10,323 nucleotides of DNA from Polyangia bacterium (GTDB taxonomy: Bacteria > Myxococcota_A > Polyangia > Polyangiales > Polyangiaceae): NCBI GenBank assembly GCA_030430975.1, contig JAUIKB010000113.1, forward strand, positions 1-10,323, read 5' to 3'. The position numbers and the translations under genes are program-made. Under the pieces are notes generated by a model. It saw nothing but the letters and a program-made list of their open reading frames with translations, ran no database searches and was not told the DNA's origin. Within the stretch, counting starts at the first letter, position 1. Every line of letters starts with the position of its first letter. Positions 1-6,176 of this stretch are shown here, in pieces.

Positions 1-629
1 GCCGATCGCTTTGCCTCGCCGAAAAAAAATCCGGCGATCTTGACCGCCGCGGCCGGGGATTCGAACCGGTAGTCGGTCCGCACTGAGACGCACTGAAACC
101 CGCGCTCCTGCTCGAGCCAAGAGTAGTATTCTGCCGTTTCAGGGCTCGGCGGAGCCGGCTCCGTAGCGCCCGTGCCCAGCGTCTCGACCAACACGACGGG
201 TCCGCCTGGGCGCACCACGCGCTGCAGCTCGTCTAAGCCCCGCCCAATCGTCTGACGCCAGCTCTCCGGCGCCCAGTGTCGCTGGTGGCCGAAAACCCAA
301 CCGGCGACGGCCGCATCGAACGAATCAGCATCAAATGGAAGGCTCGCCGTAGCGTCCTGAACCTGCGTGCTCAGCCGCGGCGACGCCAGACTTGAGCGCA
401 AGAAGTCCAACATGTGCGAGGAGACATCCGTCGCAACGACGGTTGCGCCCATCGCAAGCAACTGGCGTGTTACGCGGCCGGTGCCGGCTCCCACCTCGAG
501 CACTCGGCTGCCGTCAAAGTCCTGAATCTCACGCAACGCTCGGGGCACCTCGCCGTCGGCGTCTTCGGCGCGAACCAGCGCGTCATACTCGCGAGCATGC
601 TGTCGATAGATCGTCTGATAGTCCGGCAT
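1..629 (-). CDS. Class I SAM-dependent methyltransferase (partial, C-terminus outside window)
   Basis: The frame opens with ATG at 629-627 and stays open to the left edge, giving 209 residues without a stop. Seen in the translation: motif I VLEVGAGTGR (residues 43-52), which binds the SAM methionine and ribose; an acidic residue ending the next strand (ATDVS, D68); QDA (91-93); the FDAAVAGW strand (104-111); and RVVRPGG (137-143). This order is typical of Methyltransf_11/25-type small-molecule methyltransferases, and the expected length of about 230-270 residues suggests only a short part is missing. The start is supported by GGAG five bases upstream. It is divergent from the VWA lipoprotein gene across a 57-bp gap. 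The substrate cannot be inferred. An A8 run at 22-29 encodes part of a Phe triplet and could be a frameshift-prone site, but the frame continues in family-like sequence on both sides. Confidence 0.88.
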   Translation of the reverse strand, partial: MPDYQTIYRQHAREYDALVRAEDADGEVPRALREIQDFDGSRVLEVGAGTGRVTRQLLAMGATVVATDVSSHMLDFLRSSLASPRLSTQVQDATASLPFDADSFDAAVAGWVFGHQRHWAPESWRQTIGRGLDELQRVVRPGGPVVLVETLGTGATEPAPPSPETAEYYSWLEQERGFQCVSVRTDYRFESPAAAVKIAGFFFGEAKRS

Positions 630-674
630 CGGTCTCCGTTCGCCGCATCCCAAACATCACGCGGCAACTTGGCC

Positions 675-680
675 TATACT
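675..680 (+). promoter_or_regulatory. Candidate -10 hexamer for a leaderless VWA lipoprotein transcript
   Basis: TATACT matches the sigma-70 -10 consensus at five of six positions. It ends six bases before the ATG at 687, so transcription would begin at about the start codon itself. No Shine-Dalgarno is visible before that ATG, which fits a leaderless mRNA. No convincing -35 box is present about 17 bp upstream, so this remains a candidate. Confidence 0.35.
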
Positions 681-686
681 GTGTCC

Positions 687-1772
687 ATGGCACGTCGAAC
701 ACTCCGCTGGTTCATACCCGCCCTGGTCTCGATAAGCTGTGGCGGCGTGGGGCTCATTGGCTGTAGCGCCGACGACGGCAGCCAGCGCTCGGGCTTTGGC
801 AACGGAGGCATCGGCTCGGGAGCGCAGGGCAACGCCGGAGGAGTCGGCCAAGGCGGCACGACTAGCGGCGGCACCGGCGCGGGGGCTACCGGCAATGGCG
901 GCTTGATCACCACCGGCGGCAACGACGGCGGCAACGGCGACGAAGGGTGCAAGAAGGTCGACTTCTTGTTCATCATCGACAACTCCGTCTCGATGGGCGA
1001 CCAACAGGCTGCGCTGATCCAGAGCTTCCCAGGTTTCATCAACACCATTCAGACGACGTTGGCCGCGAAGAGCGACTATCACATCATGGTCGTTGACACT
1101 GACGACGTGACGCGATGCACGCCCAGCAACTGCCAGTCCGGCGCGATGAGTGCAAACAACCTATGTAAGCCGAAAGGCTACGCGTGCGATGCGAGCAACT
1201 TCGATGCGTGTGACACGACGATGGGCGCCGGTGTCGTGAACCCAGCAGGCGACGGCGCCTCTAACCAGAAGTGTCCGATCTTCGGCGGCAACCGCTACTT
1301 CATCGAGGGTGAGCCGGACCTGCCCACGGCATTTAGTTGCGCGGCGCTCGTGGGACTGGCCGGTCACCCAAGCGAGCGCCCGATGGACGCTCTGGTCGCG
1401 GCGATGGCTCCTGCTATCAACGCCCCCGGCGGGTGCAACGCCGGCTTCCTACGCGACGATGCGATCCTCGTCATTACGTTCCTCAGCGACGACCCCAACG
1501 TCGAAGACTCGGGCACGCCGCAGCAATGGTACGACGCCGTCGCGGCTGCAAAAAAAGGCGATACCGACTCCGTGGTCGTGCTCGGCCTGACACCGAATTT
1601 CATGGGCTGCAGCAACAAAGCCGGCGCTGGCCAGCACTGGTCGGACTTCATCAAACTCTGGGGCAACCGCGGGCTCGAAGGCTCGATTTGTAGCTCGGAG
1701 TACACGAGCTTCTTCAACGATGCCGTGTCGGTGATCGACCAGACTTGTGACGAGTTCATGGGGCCGTCTTAA
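687..1772 (+). CDS. VWA-domain lipoprotein with Gly-rich linker
   Basis: A 361-residue predicted outer-envelope lipoprotein. Residues 1-25 form a signal peptide with basic n-region (MARRTLRW) and lipobox LIGC, making Cys26 the lipidated residue. Residues 31-86 are a low-complexity Gly/Asn/Thr linker, common in Polyangiales surface lipoproteins. The VWA domain follows: FLFIIDNSVSM carries the MIDAS D98-x-S100-x-S102, and a later strand (ILVITFLSDD, 260-269) supplies the usual aspartate. Twelve cysteines lie beyond the lipobox, seven of them in a 144-218 insert, so disulfides in the periplasm or on the surface are plausible. VWA domains bind metal and protein partners; the partner here is unknown. 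ATG 687 was chosen over an in-frame ATG at 414 because it gives a clean signal peptide and avoids reading antisense through the methyltransferase. The 3' end overlaps the M74/LysM gene by 17 bp, tail to tail. Confidence 0.87.
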   Translation: MARRTLRWFIPALVSISCGGVGLIGCSADDGSQRSGFGNGGIGSGAQGNAGGVGQGGTTSGGTGAGATGNGGLITTGGNDGGNGDEGCKKVDFLFIIDNSVSMGDQQAALIQSFPGFINTIQTTLAAKSDYHIMVVDTDDVTRCTPSNCQSGAMSANNLCKPKGYACDASNFDACDTTMGAGVVNPAGDGASNQKCPIFGGNRYFIEGEPDLPTAFSCAALVGLAGHPSERPMDALVAAMAPAINAPGGCNAGFLRDDAILVITFLSDDPNVEDSGTPQQWYDAVAAAKKGDTDSVVVLGLTPNFMGCSNKAGAGQHWSDFIKLWGNRGLEGSICSSEYTSFFNDAVSVIDQTCDEFMGPS

Positions 1773-2958
1773 CGGGCGAACTCCTCCCGTCGGTCCGCGG
1801 CGCGGCCGGCGGCGGCAACAGCCGCGGCGGGACGGCAACCGCGCGAGGCGGCGGCGGCGGGCCGCCTTTCTTCGGAATCAGATACACGCGCTTTTCGCGA
1901 ATGAGATTCCGGTGCATCTTGTTGGCCGTCTTGATGGCTTTCATCGTGACTCCGTAGCGTTTCGCCAGCTTCGCTAGGGTGTCTCCGCGACGAGCGCGAT
2001 GTTTGATAAACGCCAGCGCCGGGCGAATCCGGCCAGTCTTGATCAGCGCGGCGTAGGCAAGCCGTGCCGAGTTCTGGGCGATCGGGGAATAGAAACGCAC
2101 GTGCAGATGAGTCGCGTGACCGCGCACGTGCCGGATCATCGGCGGCTGCCTGCCCCGGCCTTTGAAGACTAGGTCCAACCAAGTGGCGTCTTCCCCCAAC
2201 TGCTCGGCGTGTTCGCGCAGGAGGCGTTGTATCGACACGTCGATCAGGATCATTTCCACGTCCGTCGTCGTGATCAGCGCTTTCACGAGCGTCCAGGTAC
2301 GAGCCACGTCCAGATTCGCTCGCGTCGCGCGCCGGTACCACGTGCTCTTTCCTAGATAGTAATAGCCCAAGTCGACATCGCGCCCCGATTGGTGGCTGCG
2401 ATGCGGCGAGAGCGGCCCCCCGTTCTTGGCACTGATGTCGCCGATCCGTAGCGCGGGCGTGTTCGGATGCTTAGCCAACACGGCCGCTATCGCCCGTTTC
2501 AGGCTATCGATCGTTTCGCGCGTCCCCCAACTCTGCCCTGGATTCACGGCCGTCCAGCCGGGCTCGCTCTGCATCTGCACGCCGCCGATCAATCCACCCG
2601 CGTTGGTGGCTCCGAGCGAAATCGACCCGAGCGCCGCCTCGTCCGCACGCAGCTTCGCCACCATTTCCGCCTCGGTCAGACCGTCCAGAGGGTGCGGTTT
2701 TGGTGGGGTCGGCGAAGCCACCGGTGGCGGAGGCGGCGCGTGATCCTCCACCAAGACCTCCGCGTCCGCTACCGCATCGTTTCGGACCTCCGCGCCTGCA
2801 TCCTTGACCGCTAGGGGAGCGCGAGGCGGGGCGGCGGTCGGTCGCGCCGCAGCGACCGGCGCTGGCTCGCTGGGCTGATTGTGCGTCGCGCACGCCGTCG
2901 CGACAATGACGTAGGCCGCGGTGGTGATCCACCCAGCTTCCCCAATTCGACGCCTCAC
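1756..2958 (-). CDS. MepA-like (M74) murein endopeptidase with C-terminal LysM, probable lipoprotein
   Basis: A 400-residue predicted cell-wall hydrolase. Residues 1-22 look like a signal peptide ending VATAC, so Cys23 may be lipidated, although Ala at -3 makes a weak lipobox. A Pro/Ala-rich linker runs to about 92. The catalytic domain spans about 105-310 and shows H186-x-x-H189 with D196 (HRSHQSGRDVD), then H281-x-x-H284-x-H286 (HATHLHVR). These match the spacing of E. coli MepA His110/113/Asp120 and His206/209/211, the zinc site of this LAS metallopeptidase family that cuts D-Ala-mDAP cross-links. A LysM repeat (about 318-362, RRGDTLAKLAKRYGV) should bind peptidoglycan glycan. A Pro-rich, low-complexity tail ends the protein. 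Classical MepA lacks the LysM and lipid anchor. The GTG start overlaps the npdG stop as GTGA, indicating translational coupling as the last gene of the kinase operon. Confidence 0.88.
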   Translation of the reverse strand: MRRRIGEAGWITTAAYVIVATACATHNQPSEPAPVAAARPTAAPPRAPLAVKDAGAEVRNDAVADAEVLVEDHAPPPPPVASPTPPKPHPLDGLTEAEMVAKLRADEAALGSISLGATNAGGLIGGVQMQSEPGWTAVNPGQSWGTRETIDSLKRAIAAVLAKHPNTPALRIGDISAKNGGPLSPHRSHQSGRDVDLGYYYLGKSTWYRRATRANLDVARTWTLVKALITTTDVEMILIDVSIQRLLREHAEQLGEDATWLDLVFKGRGRQPPMIRHVRGHATHLHVRFYSPIAQNSARLAYAALIKTGRIRPALAFIKHRARRGDTLAKLAKRYGVTMKAIKTANKMHRNLIREKRVYLIPKKGGPPPPPRAVAVPPRLLPPPAAPRTDGRSSPVKTAP

Positions 2959-3614
2959 TCGCTGGATTCTGGAATGCCCGTGAATCTCACGCCTACTTCG
3001 CCCGCACCATACGCTTTGTTGAGCTGAAGTAAGACCGGTGTTAACGACTCGAGCGCCACCGCGTTGGCGAGGCTATCGGCGGTGAGTCCACGCAGGCCCA
3101 GATCGCCGATCAGCTCGATCACCGTATCCCTCACGGTCTTCTTGTCGGCGCAAACCAGCACGTCGCAAGCGATCTCGCGATCCGGATCCGCCAGCAGCGC
3201 CGAGCTCACGTGATGTAGCGCCGCGGCGACATGGACCGTGTCCCCCAGCAACGCCTGGGCTTCAAGCGCTGCCGCTTGGCCATCCGGCAGCTGCACGCGC
3301 CGCACTTTCGGCGGCTTAAGTGGCACCGTGATGTCGATCAGGATCTTCCCCGAGAGCCCCTCCGCGAGCCCGGTCAGCGTCGATGCATGCGCGCCGTACG
3401 GGACGCTGAGGAGGACGACTTCGCCGGCGGCTACAGCATCCGTGTTGCTCCCGCCGGCGATCGGACGGGCGGCTGTCTGGGACAGCTCGCTCGCCTTTTG
3501 TCTGCCCCGCTCGCCGTCGCGCGAACCGATCGTGACGTCATGTCCAGCGCGCGCCCAACGCAGCGCGATGCCTTTTCCTTCGCGGCCAGTCCCGCCGATG
3601 ATGCCGATCTTCAT
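2955..3614 (-). CDS. npdG: F420:NADP oxidoreductase (NADPH-dependent F420 reductase)
   Basis: A 219-residue cytoplasmic enzyme that moves hydride between coenzyme F420 and NADP, in bacteria usually to supply reduced F420. The N-terminus is a Rossmann nucleotide site, MKIGIIGGTGREGKG (G7, G8, G10, G13, G15). It is followed by GSRDGER at 30-36, where S31/R32 sit where Fno proteins bind the NADP 2'-phosphate. Further family landmarks are LLSVPYGAH, DITVPL, the ALHHVSSALL segment with CDVLVCADK, and the C-terminal LTPVLLQLN...GVRFTGI. Length is normal. The symbol npdG (also fno) rests on this whole pattern; a more general NADPH-dependent F420 reductase-like dinucleotide-binding protein is the alternative. 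It starts three bases after the PEGA-like gene stops and overlaps the next gene by 4 nt, so it sits inside the kinase operon, not with the cof genes about 3.7 kb away. Confidence 0.88.
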   Translation of the reverse strand: MKIGIIGGTGREGKGIALRWARAGHDVTIGSRDGERGRQKASELSQTAARPIAGGSNTDAVAAGEVVLLSVPYGAHASTLTGLAEGLSGKILIDITVPLKPPKVRRVQLPDGQAAALEAQALLGDTVHVAAALHHVSSALLADPDREIACDVLVCADKKTVRDTVIELIGDLGLRGLTADSLANAVALESLTPVLLQLNKAYGAGEVGVRFTGIPESSE

Positions 3615-3617
3615 CGA

Positions 3618-4478
3618 TTAAAAAGCACCCGCCCAGGTCGCAAATCCGCCGCCGGGCGTGAGCTGGATGTCCAGCGCGGCGGCGGGCGGCGGCCCTTCGG
3701 AGGGACCCGAATTCAGGAACAGGACAGTGGCGATGCCGAGTGATACGACGCCGACGCCGAACGCGATGTCACCGAACAGCCGCTTCGTTTCGATGGTGTC
3801 GCGTTTGGATGCCGGACACGCGGGAGAGCACTCCTCATCGCGAAGCTCCGTCACATCGAACTCCGAGCTGAGCCAGAGCGACCCACCGACGATCACGGCG
3901 CCCAGGCCGACCGCCCCGAAGACGTAGGCGCCGAGTGGTGCACCCTCGTCGGGCTCTTCGGCGCCACCGGTTTCGAAGCCTCCGCTCTTCGAGCCGCCGG
4001 TTTTCTTGGCTGCTTTGCCGATCGGGATCTCAACCTCGATCACACGATCTTTCTGTCCCTGAGCGACCGTCACCGCCTTCGTCACCGGCTTGGCACCGTT
4101 GTACTCGAACTTGAACACACGCCGCCCGGGGTCCACCGTCAGCGCCTTGCCATCGAGAGACTTGGCGACTTTTGCGCCATCGACGGACACCGCGACGGCG
4201 CTGAGCGACTTACCCGCGCGGTCCTTTGCGAGCACAACAATCGTCGGCATGCTCGCCTCGACTTCGCTGAGCCACTGCACGCAGTCCTTCGAAACCTCCG
4301 CGATGCACTCGGAACGCGAGCACTGGATCAACGCCTGCCGCGCGGATTTGAGTTCACCCGCGCGGCGGTGCTTCTGTGCCTTGACGTAGGCACTTCCGCA
4401 GGCGTCCGCCGCTGCGGTGCGCGGAAACAGAAGTGCTGTCGCCACTAGGGCACTGGTCACGGCATGCGCGGTTCTCAT
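3618..4478 (-). CDS. Two-TM envelope protein with PEGA-like domain, function unknown
   Basis: A 286-residue protein I cannot assign to a named family. Residues 1-24 are a signal peptide (hydrophobic ALVATALLF, TAAADA cleavage region). A short Cys-containing helical part follows (C27, C53, C58, C66), resembling the small repeat that precedes PEGA-type domains in many myxobacterial proteins. Residues about 77-151 look like an all-beta carboxypeptidase-regulatory/PEGA fold (VSVDG, LTVDPGRRVFKFEY). A Gly/Ser/Lys linker leads to two predicted membrane helices at about 183-203 and 236-256, separated by a loop with ECSPAC. It lies 46 bp after the kinase stop and 3 bp before npdG. Genes of this architecture are often neighbours of Ser/Thr kinases in myxobacteria, so it may act with the kinase at the membrane; that is inference. 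No clear Shine-Dalgarno precedes the ATG. Confidence 0.75.
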   Translation of the reverse strand: MRTAHAVTSALVATALLFPRTAAADACGSAYVKAQKHRRAGELKSARQALIQCSRSECIAEVSKDCVQWLSEVEASMPTIVVLAKDRAGKSLSAVAVSVDGAKVAKSLDGKALTVDPGRRVFKFEYNGAKPVTKAVTVAQGQKDRVIEVEIPIGKAAKKTGGSKSGGFETGGAEEPDEGAPLGAYVFGAVGLGAVIVGGSLWLSSEFDVTELRDEECSPACPASKRDTIETKRLFGDIAFGVGVVSLGIATVLFLNSGPSEGPPPAAALDIQLTPGGGFATWAGAF

Positions 4479-4524
4479 GAGATCAATGGTTTACCGCGTC
4501 CGGATTCCGGGCACCAGGCAGACG

Positions 4525-6054
4525 TCACTCACAGCCGGGCTTGATGCGTTTAATACCGTCGGGGCCCACCATGATCGGATTGGCGCAGCGTTTCGCCTTG
4601 TCGTCCTTGGGCTTGGTCGGTTTTGCGGTGACGTCCGGTTTTGGCTTCGGTTCGGGCTTTTTCTTCGTGGGGCGCGGGCGCGCGGCTACCGGGTTGGGTC
4701 TGGGCTTGCCGAGCTGCTCTGGCGACACGACGGGCTCCGCCGAAGCGCTCGCTGCGGCGACGCCGGCGTCTGCAGGCACCGCCGTTTCGGATGGCGCCGC
4801 CGTTTCGGACGGCGCCACGACCGGAGCAGAAGCCGCCACGCGGTAGCTACGCGCTCCGTCGCTTCGCGAGTACTCGCGGTACCCGAACACGAGTAGCAGC
4901 GCGGCGAAAAGCAACGCAACGCCCCAAATCCAGCGGCGCTTCGGCTCACGCTTGGCCTCAGGCGTCCCCGCCGACGTCGGATCACCGAACACGTTGCCGT
5001 CCGTCAGGCTGCTGCTCGTTCGATCCGTCACGATACGCAGCGACGAGGGCGTGCCTTGGGAGGCCAACGGCGACGAGCGGATGGGCGTGCCTTCCATCAT
5101 CGCGACCCGCCGCTTCCGCGTCAGCAACGAGTCCTCTGCCGCCTTGCGAACCCAATTGCCGACCGCGTGGGCACGCGCCGGCACGACCTGTTCTTCCAGC
5201 GCAACGGCCATATCGTAGGCCGTCGCGAACCGATCGTCTGGATTCGGTGCCAGTCCGCGCATCACCAAATCGTCGAAGGGCGCCAGTTCCGGGACGACTT
5301 CGCTGGGCTTGCGCAAATCCCCCGCGATCACCGCGTTGATGAGCTGCGCCTCGTTGTCACCTTCGAGCAGCCGCGTCCCGGTCAGGGTTTCCCACAACAC
5401 CACCGAAGCCGCGTAGATGTCTGCTCGCTGGTCGACGTCGCCGCGGGCCACCTGCTCCGGCGCCATGTAGCGCAACTTGCCTTTGAGCTGTCCGTCGCGC
5501 GTTGTCTGGATACGGCCGGTGCCCTTGGCGATACCGAAATCGAGGACGCGCGGAACGCCGTCAACGCCGACGATAATGTTCTGAGGCGACACGTCACGAT
5601 GGACGATGCCCAGCGGTTCACCGCGCTCGTCGGTCGCCTCGTGTGCGGCATGCAGCCCGTGGAGCGCGCCGGCGATGATCGCGACCACGACTTCGGGCTC
5701 GATGCGCTCTCCGCGCCGCACTGCAGCCTTGAGCAGCTTCGAAAGCGCTTCCCCCTCGATGTAGTCGAGCACGAGAAGGACTTCTTCGCCGTATTCGACC
5801 ACATCCAGAGTCGCCACGACATTCGGATGGCGTACGCGCGCGGCGAGGCGAGCCTCGTCCAGAAACATTGAAACGAATTCCGGATCGCCCGCGAGATGCC
5901 TATGCAGACGCTTCACAGCGACCGGTTTGGCGAAGCCAGCCGGACCGCTGAGGCGGCCGATGTGCACCGTGGCCATCCCGCCTACAGCGATTTCATCGAA
6001 CAGCTCGTACCGCCCCAGCAGTAGCTTAGGGTCGTTCGAGGGCTCTTGGGTCAT
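4525..6054 (-). CDS. Transmembrane Hanks-type Ser/Thr protein kinase
   Basis: A 509-residue receptor-like kinase. The cytoplasmic catalytic domain covers about 15-290: Gly-rich loop EIAVGGMATV (21-30), VAVKRL with K48, alpha-C E67, catalytic HRDVSPQN (152-159; D154, N159), DFG (172-174), APE (198-200) and D212 in the ADIYA helix. All core residues are present, so it should be active. HRDVSPQN is the form common in myxobacterial kinases. A Ser/Thr-rich juxtamembrane stretch (320-365) offers autophosphorylation sites. One membrane helix (about 375-392) is followed by an Ala/Pro/Ser then Lys/Pro-rich periplasmic stalk and a terminal Cys-bracketed motif (C490 to C508, GIKRIKPGCE). There is no PASTA or other known sensor domain. 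It is the first gene of the minus-strand operon leading to the two-TM protein, npdG and the endopeptidase. No strong Shine-Dalgarno is seen. The substrate is unknown. Confidence 0.93.
   Translation of the reverse strand: MTQEPSNDPKLLLGRYELFDEIAVGGMATVHIGRLSGPAGFAKPVAVKRLHRHLAGDPEFVSMFLDEARLAARVRHPNVVATLDVVEYGEEVLLVLDYIEGEALSKLLKAAVRRGERIEPEVVVAIIAGALHGLHAAHEATDERGEPLGIVHRDVSPQNIIVGVDGVPRVLDFGIAKGTGRIQTTRDGQLKGKLRYMAPEQVARGDVDQRADIYAASVVLWETLTGTRLLEGDNEAQLINAVIAGDLRKPSEVVPELAPFDDLVMRGLAPNPDDRFATAYDMAVALEEQVVPARAHAVGNWVRKAAEDSLLTRKRRVAMMEGTPIRSSPLASQGTPSSLRIVTDRTSSSLTDGNVFGDPTSAGTPEAKREPKRRWIWGVALLFAALLLVFGYREYSRSDGARSYRVAASAPVVAPSETAAPSETAVPADAGVAAASASAEPVVSPEQLGKPRPNPVAARPRPTKKKPEPKPKPDVTAKPTKPKDDKAKRCANPIMVGPDGIKRIKPGCE
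4781..4816. repeat. Two tandem 18-bp units in the kinase stalk
   Basis: GCCGTTTCGGATGGCGCC at 4781-4798 is followed directly by the same unit with one C-for-T change at 4799-4816. It encodes the PSETAA/PSETAV repeat in the periplasmic stalk, around residues 413-425. It looks like a recent in-frame duplication that lengthens a flexible spacer. Confidence 0.85.
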
Positions 6055-6076
6055 GCCGTGTGTGTCCGTTCGCTAC

Positions 6077-6088
6077 CCCCCTAGGGGG
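6077..6088. promoter_or_regulatory. Perfect 12-bp palindrome, candidate operator
   Basis: CCCCCTAGGGGG lies 23 bp upstream of the kinase start, in the divergent region between the kinase and the lipoprotein gene. It is fully self-complementary, with no T-tract after it on either strand, so it does not look like a terminator. A dimeric regulator site or a small stem in the kinase 5' leader are both possible. Confidence 0.4.
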
Positions 6089-6108
6089 CTGACGCGCGAA
6101 GGATACCA

Positions 6109-6120
6109 TCTGCCGGCAGA
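6109..6120. promoter_or_regulatory. Second perfect 12-bp palindrome, candidate operator
   Basis: TCTGCCGGCAGA is self-complementary and lies 32 bp from the first palindrome (centre to centre), about three helical turns. It is placed between the possible start sites of the two divergent genes. Its sequence differs from the first palindrome, so any binding protein need not be the same. Confidence 0.35.
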
Positions 6121-6162
6121 GCTGGCACAGGATCACGCCTGGCGGCGCGGATCCCGGCCGGC

Positions 6163-6168
6163 TATGAT
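6163..6168 (+). promoter_or_regulatory. Candidate -10 hexamer for a leaderless lipoprotein-cofE-cofD transcript
   Basis: TATGAT matches the sigma-70 -10 consensus at five of six positions. It ends eight bases before the GTG at 6177, so the transcript would start at or within a base or two of the start codon. No Shine-Dalgarno is seen. The best -35 candidate (CTGGCG, 6139-6144) is weak. If real, this promoter would drive cofE and cofD as well. Confidence 0.35.
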
Positions 6169-6176
6169 GCTCGGCA

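Noticed and set aside
22..29. T8 run (minus strand) as a terminator tail
   Set aside because: It lies within an open, family-like methyltransferase frame and has no preceding GC hairpin of note.
54..80. tRNA T-arm-like GGTTCGAATCCCC on the minus strand
   Set aside because: The loop looks right but the 5-bp stem breaks at the third pair, no acceptor or anticodon arms follow, and the bases encode the family-like RTDYRFES segment of the methyltransferase.
414..686. In-frame N-terminal extension of the VWA lipoprotein from an ATG at 414
   Set aside because: It would read antisense through the methyltransferase gene, hide the signal peptide in the interior and resemble no protein; ATG 687 gives a clean lipoprotein signal.
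4479..4524. Promoter or terminator between the kinase and the two-TM protein gene
   Set aside because: The 46-bp gap shows only a short CCGG-ATT-CCGG repeat and no convincing -10/-35 or T-tract; read-through within one operon is simpler.
5056..5871. 271-codon plus-strand open frame
   Set aside because: Lies wholly antisense to the kinase catalytic domain, whose motifs are intact; long antisense frames are expected at this GC content.
6077..6088. CCCCCTAGGGGG as an intrinsic terminator
   Set aside because: No room for a hairpin loop beyond two bases at full pairing, no T-tract on either side, and it sits between two divergent gene starts where no transcript ends.
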